Position numbers and translations under genes: made by a program. From Brachionus koreanus (taxonomy: Eukaryota > Rotifera > Eurotatoria > Ploima > Brachionidae): 23,254 nt of DNA. The stretch's first letter is position 1. Every line of letters starts with the position of its first letter. The DNA lies in contig PJRA01000492.1 of assembly GCA_016987375.1 (NCBI GenBank), positions 59,545-82,798 on the forward strand. The letters run 5' to 3'. The notes below the pieces were generated by a model that was given only the letters and a program-made list of their open reading frames with translations, did not search any database and was not told where the DNA came from. Below are positions 1 through 8,400 of the stretch, one piece after another.

Positions 1-4
1 GAAA

Positions 5-207
5 TTTTTTTCGAAAATTTAAAATGAATTTGTTACACTTGGTAAACACTTCTATTTATACCCTGTTAGAATGATTCCTATTGGTCAATTTTTAAACTTG
101 TCTGAATTTGCCAAATTTTGCCTATTTTTGAAAATCTTTGTTATTTTCAGTTAAAGTTTGTATTTTTTCGAATTTTTTTCAAAATTTAAAATGAATTTGT
201 AATACTT
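5..207 (+). repeat. Short AT-rich direct repeat, two copies
   Basis: Bases 5-40 and 173-207 are nearly the same and share the core aaatttaaaatgaatttgt. The unit is about 35 bp and the copies start 168 bp apart. No open frame, poly-A or target duplication defines it as a named element. The rest of 1-740 is AT-rich with no gene that I can support. Confidence 0.5.
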
Positions 208-744
208 AAACATGAATGACATTAAATTTAATCTTCATATATTGGTATTATTTCGGAACAGGTTCGTTTTATTTTAATTATGTAATTGTTAATTAAAAAT
301 CACTCTTTTTTCAATTTTTTTGAATTATTAATAATAATTTATTTTAGATAAATTATTCTTGATTAATTAACAGAAAAACAAATTCTTAAACATATAAATT
401 TTAATTTTAAAATTTACAACTTAAATTTATTTTTAAGTAAACATTGGAAATTTGTTTTCTAAAATAGTCGGACTTTTTGGTTTTTAATAAATGACAAAGC
501 AAAAATAATCTGAGGCCAATAAAATAAAAGAAGCTCAAACACATCTATTTAGAATTTAGTACGAGAGTTAATACAATGGCATGATTGTTAAAAATTCTTT
601 TCAAATCAATAAAGCTTTGTTGTTTAGTTATTTATTTCGATAATAGAGAAAAAAAGGTGTGTTTTATTGTTTAGTAATTTTGACTAAAAAAAGATAGAGA
701 AATCAATCAAAAGAATCGATTTTTTTATCTGATCTAAAAAGAAG

Positions 745-750
745 TATAAA
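745..750 (+). promoter_or_regulatory. TATA box of the Met-Pro-Cys repeat gene
   Basis: TATAAA lies 81 bp upstream of the ATG at 831. If transcription begins about 30 bp downstream, near 778 (context atcaact), the 5' leader would be about 50 nt. The spacing of TATA box, short leader, single ORF and AATAAA is that of a compact intronless gene. Confidence 0.5.
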
Positions 751-830
751 TTGACCAAAAAAAAGAGAAAATAAAAATCAACTAAAATTGAAAACTCAAA
801 TTTTAACTTAATCAGAAACAAAAATTAAAA

Positions 831-1079
831 ATGTGCTCTCCATGTGGTTCATCATTTAACTTTTCAATGCCAATGCCTATGCCAATGCCAATTAGTACTT
901 GTGATTCACCATGTTCTGCTCCAATGTCTCTTCCAGAACCAATGCCAATGCCAATTAGCTCTTGTGGTTCACCATGTTCTGCTCCAATGTCTCTTCCAGA
1001 ACCAATGCCTATGCCAATGCCAATTAGCACTTGTGGTTCATCGTGTAGTGGTGCTTCGTTTGGTGGCTCATGGTTTTAA
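831..1079 (+). CDS. Small Met/Pro/Cys-repeat protein, 82 aa, function unknown
   Basis: I do not recognise the family. The single-exon frame runs from ATG at 831 to TAA at 1077-1079. The protein consists almost wholly of alternating Met-Pro runs (MPMPMPMP) followed by ISTCDSPCSAPMSLPEP-type units, ending in a Gly/Ser tail (SGASFGGSWF). Eight cysteines come in close pairs (CSPC, CDSPC, CGSPC, CGSSC). No signal peptide or membrane segment is visible, so it is probably cytosolic or structural. Paired Cys and MxM patterns suggest soft-metal binding or disulfide cross-linking, which is inference only. A TATA box lies 81 bp upstream and AATAAA lies 56 bp downstream, supporting the plus strand. The minus-strand frame over 812-1030 is a Gly-Ile repeat shadow of the same DNA. 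Confidence 0.6.
   Translation: MCSPCGSSFNFSMPMPMPMPISTCDSPCSAPMSLPEPMPMPISSCGSPCSAPMSLPEPMPMPMPISTCGSSCSGASFGGSWF
891..1022 (+). repeat. In-frame tandem repeat inside the Met-Pro-Cys gene
   Basis: Copy 1 (891-953, 63 bp) and copy 2 (954-1022, 69 bp) are almost identical. They differ by one extra 6-bp Met-Pro codon pair and a few substitutions. A partial third unit starts at 1023. The length change is a multiple of three, so the frame is kept, as expected for slippage or unequal exchange under coding constraint. Confidence 0.85.
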
Positions 1080-1134
1080 ATTTTAAATATTTCTTTTTTC
1101 TAAAACAAAGTGATAAAGTAGACTTTTATTTTCA

Positions 1135-1140
1135 AATAAA
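1135..1140 (+). terminator. Polyadenylation signal of the repeat gene
   Basis: AATAAA lies 56 bp after the TAA of the 82-aa frame and is the first such hexamer downstream on this strand. Confidence 0.4.
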
Positions 1141-1692
1141 TTAATTTTCATATACTTGATTAAATTGTTTAGTTTATCTTAGTTAGAGTTTAACACTGAT
1201 AGTGATAGTGATATCTTACCAAGCAGTTTTTATCAATGATCATAAAGATTTTATAATTTTTATTTTTTTTTAAATCATAAAAAACAAAATCTCCTGCAAG
1301 ACGTCAAGTATTGAATAAACAAATAAAAAAAAATTTAACTTTAATTCTTTATTTAGATAATAATAGGTAATGTGAAATTTTGGTACAAAAATTACCGTTC
1401 AAAAAAGGCAAAACTATATTATTTTTTTCTATTAGTGCAAAAATGTTTCTGCTAACAGTAGATTACTCTACAAATTTTCATAAACAAATGAATTATGTTT
1501 TTTTAATGGTGTGCATTTTACAGAAAAATGAAAATTTTTTTCAGAGTTTAAAATTTGTTTGGAAAATTTGCAGAATAATCTCCTGTTTGCAAAAACATTT
1601 TGCAAAATTAGAAAGAAAAAAATATCGTTTTTATTTTTTGTACTGTAGTTTTTATACCAAAATTTTACATTGTCTAAAAAAACGAAAACTTA
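1141..1692. other. Intergenic, no gene seen
   Basis: This is AT-rich spacer between the plus-strand repeat gene and the 3' end of carboxypeptidase A. An open frame at 1380-1715 overlaps the last exon of that gene antisense and has low-complexity Phe/Lys/Ile composition. A minus-strand AATAAA at about 1630-1635 lies some 58 bp past the carboxypeptidase stop and could be its polyadenylation signal. Confidence 0.4.
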
Positions 1693-4600
1693 TTAATAAT
1701 TCTGAATTTCTTTGATCCAATTAAGCCTATTTCTGCACTCATTGACAATCCTGTTTTGAATAGCTGAACCGAGAAATGTTTTAATATACTCCAAAAATCC
1801 ATCATAGATTTCAATAGCAGCCTGATGGATTTTTTCCTCTGGATACTCAAAACCCATGCCTGAGTAGTCAGTAATGTCTGGTTTTAGTTCAATGACAAAA
1901 GTGTGGTTCACCTTAGCAATATCCTTTGACCTAACAAAAAAAATAATCATTCAATGTTTAATTTGGACCAAGACTTGCCAATCTTCACTGCATCCACTTG
2001 CTTCGTACAGCTCATGAGAAGCAACACCAAATCTAAAGCTAAACCCATGCTTTTCTTCTATTGTGTAAATAGCGGTCAGAGCTTTCTGACACTTAAAATC
2101 AATTTTATATTAAAACATTTTTTAGTTTATGCAAAGCCAACTGTTTCTTGAAAATTGTCGGACAAGTGTTCTCTGGAGTAGGAGTACGGTGCTAGCCAGA
2201 TAGCACCGTACGAGTGCATACTGATGTGACTGAGCCATTTAGGAGACTTTCTCATCATATACTCTTGAAGTGATTTAATTTCAGGTTCGGAGACAGCGTG
2301 AGAACCTGCATAAATTTCTGAACACGGATTAGCTGATGCACCGCTAACTTAATAGACAACAACAAAAAATATTTTCTCTTTAGATTTTATTTCAATTAAA
2401 ACACACCCATCCATTTGTGATCAAAATTTCTGTTCAAATCAACACCATAGCATGTGTGATCAAATCCGTTTGAGGATTGACGCATGTTTTTTCTCCAAAA
2501 TCTGTTCAGTACTGACTGACGGCTATATTCATAGCCGTCCGGGTTTAACAATGGCACAAAGTGAAGCTCAAAATTTTGAAATATTCGAACCACGTCTGCA
2601 TCATTAGCTCTAAATTGTTTTATTAGCTAAAAATAAAAAAAAATTAATAAAGTTCTTTCAACAACTGAAACACCAATATCGGCCAAATTAAATGTCTATA
2701 TCTCATGTTTGTTTAGCAAGTCACTAGTATTTAACACTGTGTAAAATAAAAAAGAAAAAGAAAATTATTTGTTGCTATTTTTTTATGGACATTTATTAAT
2801 AAAGTTATTTTATTATACAATAATTGTCTTCATTATTTTGCGTTATAGTTTGAGTCAAAATGGGGAAATTGTATAAACGTTACATCTGGCGTCTAGGATA
2901 AAAGCCCCAGAAGACAATTAAAAGTACTTCACAGTGGCATAGTGTTTATAGTACGTACCTAACATGGATCAATTAGTAACTGAGAAAAATAGTAGTCTAT
3001 GTATGGTCCCGCAAGGGTCACAATGGTCGACAGTTACCTTAGTTTCTGCTTTTTGACTTGTAAAAGAATCAACGAGTGTTAAACTAATAATTTGGTCCTA
3101 ACAAGTCAGAAGACCTATTTTTCAAATTAATGAGGCGAGAAAATCTCAAGAGAAATCAGCAGTAAGAAAAAATTAGCAAATAATCGATTCATACATGAGC
3201 TAGAAGAAATATTCACACATTACTTGTCAACTGTCTTTTAAAAGAATTAATTCAAAACAGAAAAAATACTAGCAAGTAATCGGTCTTAGGTGAATTAAAC
3301 GAAATACTAGGTAGTGAAAACGTATATAGTCTAGAAGATAATAAATGATAAAATCAAAGCGATCTCACTAAACAATCGAGAATGTAAGAAACATGGAATA
3401 ACTTATTTAAATAAATTTTGTATTTCTAGATCAATGACTAAAGGAAAACAAGAAAAAATCCTACAACTGTTGAACGAAAGCTTTCTAAGCAAAAACGTAG
3501 AAAAAAACTGCTTAGCAAAATTTCTGTTTTTAAACAATTTAATTTGATGAAAAATTATTTCTTAGTTCTTTTAATTAAATTTTATCATCTGACCAACACA
3601 ATTATGAAAAAAAATTTAAAAAAGCACAAGAATCAAATGACATTAACATGTTTTTTTAAGCACTTAATATTTGAATCGTTATTAAAATTTCTTTTAACGA
3701 TTCTGAATATTTGCATAATTTCAGCTCTGACCAACATAGATTATTATATATATTCCGATATAAGCTAAATTTATTTATTTATTTTAAAAATAGTTGAGAC
3801 GAAGCCTTGGCCGGTTGGAATGGAGACTTTGTCCTTCCTTTCAGCCACATGATTGATTTTTGATGTTGTACAATGTTGCAAAATAACAAAAAAGTTAAAT
3901 TAGATTGAGTTTAGCGTTTAAATTTTAAAATGTTAGAAAAAAAATTTACAATTAATATTAATTTATGTTAAAAAATTAAAAATTTATTATGTAAACTTAA
4001 AGTTGAATGAATTTATGAAATTGATGCTATTTTAAGGAAAAAATCGAACGGAGTAGTGAATTTTTTTTGGTTGTTTACGTTGTAATTACGCAAATCTTCA
4101 TGAATTTGACTGTGGGTAAGACGATATAAGCTAAATAAATTGAATCAAAATGAAAATTAAAAATGAGTGAAAATTGCAACGTATAAACCATGAAATATAT
4201 ATTTAATTATTTATTTATCATCTTTCCATCATTTAAATTTTTCGTTTCTTTAAAAAGGCTAGATATTTTTTATTTGAGAATATTTGTGAATCTAAAATTT
4301 AAATAAGTGGTATTATGTGTTAATACAGAACAGAATTGAATGCTCTTCTTCAAATGACATGTCTAACTCTTGGCTTAAGAAATGTTCTCCCACTTTCGTT
4401 CAATTAGTATGACAAGTTATGTTGGAAAGTTACTTGAACCCATTATTTACACCAGAAAATAGAATCGAATCTTCTTGAGAACAGTCTAATCTAATGAGCG
4501 TTTAATGAATGTGATCGACTGAATTTAAGGCTTTGCTAGGCTAGTCCAAATAACTGTGTAAAAAATTAATAACTATGTCAAAATTTAAGTTAATGTAGTA

Positions 4601-5356
4601 AAATGAAGAAAAAAAAAATTATTTTTCTGTTTTCTAAATTAAGGTATTCTGATTGATCCTTTTTAAAAGAAAAAAACTAAAAAAAGAAAAGTTACTTTGT
4701 CAATTAAAAAAATGTTAGTAGCTACTGAAAGCCATTCACGTGCATGTATACCACTGTCAAATAGAAACAAAGGCTTTGACTGCCAACTTCTCCATTTGCT
4801 ACTCATCTAAAACAAAAAAGTGTTAAATAAATAATTCAAATGGATTGACTAGGTCACTTTTAAGACATAAATTTGTCGATTTTCAAAGCTTCTACCAATA
4901 CTAGTCACTCGGACTAGATCTCGATTTTCTTTGGCCATTTTAAACATCCATTCTGTGATCTTTTAGAAATAAGAAAAAAAACAAACAAAAATTTTTATTT
5001 TATAAAATCAGTACTTCATCATAAGACACATATTTGCCTACAATACCATTTTTAACAAGTCTTTTTACCTTACGGGTACTGTTTGTGTCTAAAAATTTGA
5101 TTTCTGCTTTAAATTTATCGACCATATAGGCCAGACTTTGATTGTTTAGCTTTAGGTCAGCAAAGTACTCGTAGTCCGAGTCAAAGTAGCTTTTGGTGCT
5201 GCGCAGAGATAGCCATTGATCTATGTCCGGACTGGAATTGATGAACAAGCTCATATCTTTTACGTACTTGGCTTTTATAAGGGTTCTGACAACTTGTTCG
5301 CAAAAGATCCCTCTGATTTGAATAACAAACACACAATAGATAAATAGTTGAAGCAT
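1693..5356 (-). CDS. M14 zinc carboxypeptidase A (propeptide form), 7 exons
   Basis: Secreted metallo-carboxypeptidase that would remove C-terminal residues. Exons in transcription order: 5356-5015, 4959-4858, 4806-4696, 2626-2407, 2347-2142, 2091-1975, 1923-1693. All junctions are GT-AG and in phase, giving about 442 aa, the usual proenzyme size. Signal peptide MLQLFIYCVFVIQIRGIFC, then an activation propeptide to about residue 114, then the catalytic domain. Visible residues: zinc ligands in GIHAREW and MHSYGAIW, substrate Arg/Asn-Arg in DLNRNFD, catalytic Glu in FVIELKP, and Tyr in LYEASG. The pocket residue equivalent to CPA 255 is Glu (GCSEDW), where CPA has Ile and CPB has Asp. This suggests preference for basic C-terminal residues, by inference. 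Five introns are 50-59 bp; the sixth (2627-4695) is 2.07 kb with TE debris. The ATG lies 111 bp after the stop of paralogue B. Confidence 0.9.
2689..2745 (+). repeat. Dispersed repeat copy (motif agcaagtcactagtatttaa)
   Basis: This stretch in the large intron of carboxypeptidase A matches 10210-10245 (plus) and 17310-17350 (reverse complement), all sharing agcaagt(c/t)actagtattt. The flanking similarity (a 'tctcatg/tctaatg' stretch just upstream) shows the repeat is longer than the core. The rest of 2746-3775 holds no motif I can assign. A GC-richer patch at 2860-3070 looks like worn transposon sequence but is unidentified. Confidence 0.55.
3776..3846 (-). mobile_element. 3' end of a short retroposon family, minus strand
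   Basis: Read on the minus strand, this contains ggctgaaaggaaggac (3831-3846), then a ccattcc GC-rich stretch, then an (AAAT)n tail at 3770-3795. The same 16-mer occurs at 7112-7127 (plus) and 13332-13347 (minus). The arrangement of conserved block plus simple A-rich tail is that of a non-LTR or SINE 3' end. The 5' limit is unclear; similarity to the 13.3 kb copy (an aatcttcatgaatt patch near 4090) suggests the element may extend to about 4110. Confidence 0.6.
4320..4560 (+). mobile_element. LINE reverse-transcriptase fragment, decayed
   Basis: At about 4403-4447 one plus frame reads SISMTSYVGKLLEPIIYTR, the conserved 'RPISLTS..GKLLE' block of LINE reverse transcriptases. It is flanked by stop codons. 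Further weak RT-like sequence follows to about 4560 in shifted frames. It lies antisense in the long intron of carboxypeptidase A and cannot be functional. Confidence 0.6.
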
Positions 5357-5403
5357 TTTTTTTAATGAAATTTTAAAATTAAAAAAGAGCTTTTTTTTTA
5401 AAT

Positions 5404-5426
5404 TTTATTCAAGATAAAATTTTATT
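5404..5426 (-). terminator. Polyadenylation signals of carboxypeptidase B
   Basis: Two minus-strand AATAAA hexamers (5421-5426 and 5404-5409) lie 42-64 bp past the stop at 5468. They are only about 50-65 bp ahead of the ATG of carboxypeptidase A, so little room remains for a separate promoter. Confidence 0.45.
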
Positions 5427-5467
5427 TTTTATCAGCTTGATAAATAAAAGATAAAGTATTTCTAGGG

Positions 5468-8400
5468 TCAGCTCCAGTAGCCAGAAAAGTTTTTATTCAT
5501 TAAATCGAAGTCGTTTGTGCAGCTTTTTTTAATTTTAACTTGAATGCTATGATTTAGTCTAAACAGAAAAGTTTTCATGTATTCTCTTAGGCCGGTGTAG
5601 GCCCTTTCGACAATGTAACCAATGCGTCTTTCGTGTACTTGAAAGCCAAAATAAAAATCTCTTTCAAAAGTTTCACTGTTTGTTGGTCCAATTTCGATGG
5701 TGTACGCATAAGGTATTTTGGCCACCATCATTGCCCATGAATCTCCCGAGCCTGTAGCATCATCTAAAAATTAATTCTATTTTATTCAATGACAAAATTG
5801 ATTTTGTTTTTTTATGTTATATTTATTTAATAAAAAAATAAAACTAGCAGCTTCAAGTTATGTTATATGTTAAAAATAAACAGAATTGATAGTTGTTTTG
5901 GTTTAATTCTAGAAGAAAAAAAATCGGGTAGATCAATCAAACTGCTCTACATGCGACTGTTTAACTCTTTATTATTTAGAACTAAAATCTTGAGATTTAT
6001 ACATATCCCAGTGGCTTCAACCTGTTTTCTTCATAATTAGATAAAGTTTAATGAATTTAGTTAATTTTTGAAACTAATTTTTTTTGGTTTAGTCTTCTAA
6101 ATGATTGCCACATCACTTTAAAAAGTAAGTTAGTCCAATAGAAAACAATTTTTGTCTCTAACGGATAAAACGGTCTTGTTGGTCTCAAAAAAAGGAGAGA
6201 AATTGAGATTTGTTTTTATTGTTGAAAAGAATAATTGCATTTATCTAATCTTATTGGATAGGTTTTAATTTGACGGTTAGTGTTTCACTCCCCAGATTCT
6301 TTCTTATCACTCATTTTTAAACTAAATCATAAAATAAGCAAAAAGCTTTTAAAAAATTAAATGATACTGATACACCTTTAATTAGAATTCAAAATTGAAT
6401 GAATTACATTAAATAAGCTATTCGGAAAATTTTGCAATAGTACCAATAATTTATCATCGCCAGCAAGCATCTATATTAACTAAACTTTCTTTTATAATAA
6501 TTATTGTACAATTAGATTTATTTCTCAAATCAATAATTATTCTTGATGCCAGTAAAGCGTTTGATAAATTAAGGTGTGCTGGACTTTTCTACAAACTAAT
6601 TGGAAAAATTAATATTTATTTGTGGAGAATATTATACAGATATTATGAAATTTCTTAAGTGATTATCAAAATTGGTGAAGAAAAAAGTAATCCTTTTCCC
6701 AATAACAGAAAGAGTCAAACAAGGGGGAATATTATCTCCGTACTTATTTAATTTTTTCATCGATCAAATGTTATCTGTATGTACTGATTTAAAGGTTGGT
6801 GCAAAGATTGGTGAAATAAATTTTTCGGTTCTTGCCTATTGCGACGCTATAGCCTTATTATCACCATCCGAAAAACACATTAATAAAATTTTGCTAAGAA
6901 CATGTGAAAATTATGCCAAGGACTTTCTATTTTCTCTTGCTATTAAATTTTATATATGAGATATCAGATAAAAAGACAAACAAAGTTACTTAAAAATCTT
7001 CTTGACTCAGAGTATACTGTAGCTTTTATCCTTACTATTTTTACTTTAATTATTATTTACCGAATTTACTATTATTTCAAAAATTACTAAAAACAATTTT
7101 TTTTTCAGGGCGGCTGAAAGGAAGGACTAAGATCCATTCCAAACTGCCCGGGTTTAACCCCAAACTATATTTAAAAAAAAAAAAAAATGCCAAGGACTGG
7201 AAAATCAAATTTAATGACTCTAAATCGACATCAATCTTATTCGAAAAAATAGTACAAGTTCTAAAACAGAATTTAAACTAAATGGCTCTACGATTCCAAA
7301 AGTACAAAGTTTGATTTATCTTGGTCTACCTATTGGAAATCAAAAATCAATAAAGGATTTGGTGGAAAATAAGATGAAAAAAGTTGAAAAGAGTTTTTAC
7401 TCTCTAAATAGTGTTGGATGCAAACCAAAATTAATGAACCCAGGAACTATAGCTTTCTTATACAAACAGTTCTGTCAATAAATCTTTAGATATCATTTAG
7501 ATAATATCTTCATTAATGAAAAGAATTTAAAGGAATTTGATATACGGCAGAATATTTTTATAAAACGATTTATTGGACTGAATAAATTTACAAAAACAAA
7601 ACCTTTGAACATAGCATTAAAATTGGAGTCAATTAGACAAATTTGTTATAAGCATAAAATATTCTTTCAAAGAATGTCAAACAAATTTTTTAATAACCAA
7701 TTATGTAAAAACATTTTTGAAAACTTAAGGAAATATTATAAGATATTTGATAGAGAGAATACTTCTTTTATTAAACAGTTATCAAAAGTAGAAGTACATA
7801 ATAATTAATAAACTTTTAAACTCTTAATTGAAAGAGAAATTAATTGATAGCAATTTATTATATTTGATAGTAGATGTGTCATATCAGCTCTCGAAAATGA
7901 ATTAAGATTTAGGTATTTTGTTACTTTATGTTTCCCTATTCAGCGAGCTTAAATCGATGTATCTTCTACAATTAGATCTATTTAAATTTTATTTCTTTAA
8001 ATATGAAGGTGCATTAGCTCTTTAGAAGCCTTTTTAGACTTGTTGTGTGAGATTAATAAATAAAAATACTTCGTATTTAATAACAAAAATAATGGTTTAT
8101 ATACTAAGTTGAAACATGCTAGTGGTTTAATATGCAATAATTAAGTTTACAGAAATAATAGGGACCAAAAAAATGAAGGTGTTGCAATAAACCACTATAC
8201 TTTACTACTAACAAATAGATAAATAAGAAAAAATTATGAATGAGTAAAAAACTTGGTAAAATTTTTGCTTAAATGTGTAAAACTAAATAACCAAGTAAAG
8301 TAAAGTACGGTAATAACAAAGTCATTTGGGGAGGCAAAAAAAAAAGTTTGAACTTCAGACTCTGAAGTTGGAAGAAAAAGTAATAATACAATACAAACTT

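Noticed and set aside
812..1030. Minus-strand Gly-Ile repeat protein
   Set aside because: It is the antisense shadow of the Met-Pro repeat gene, which has correctly placed TATA and AATAAA signals on the plus strand.
1380..1715. 111-aa plus frame
   Set aside because: It has low-complexity Phe/Lys/Ile composition and overlaps the last exon of carboxypeptidase A antisense.
3544..3768. 74-aa plus frame in the carboxypeptidase A intron
   Set aside because: AT-rich chance composition; no motif and no splice or promoter context.
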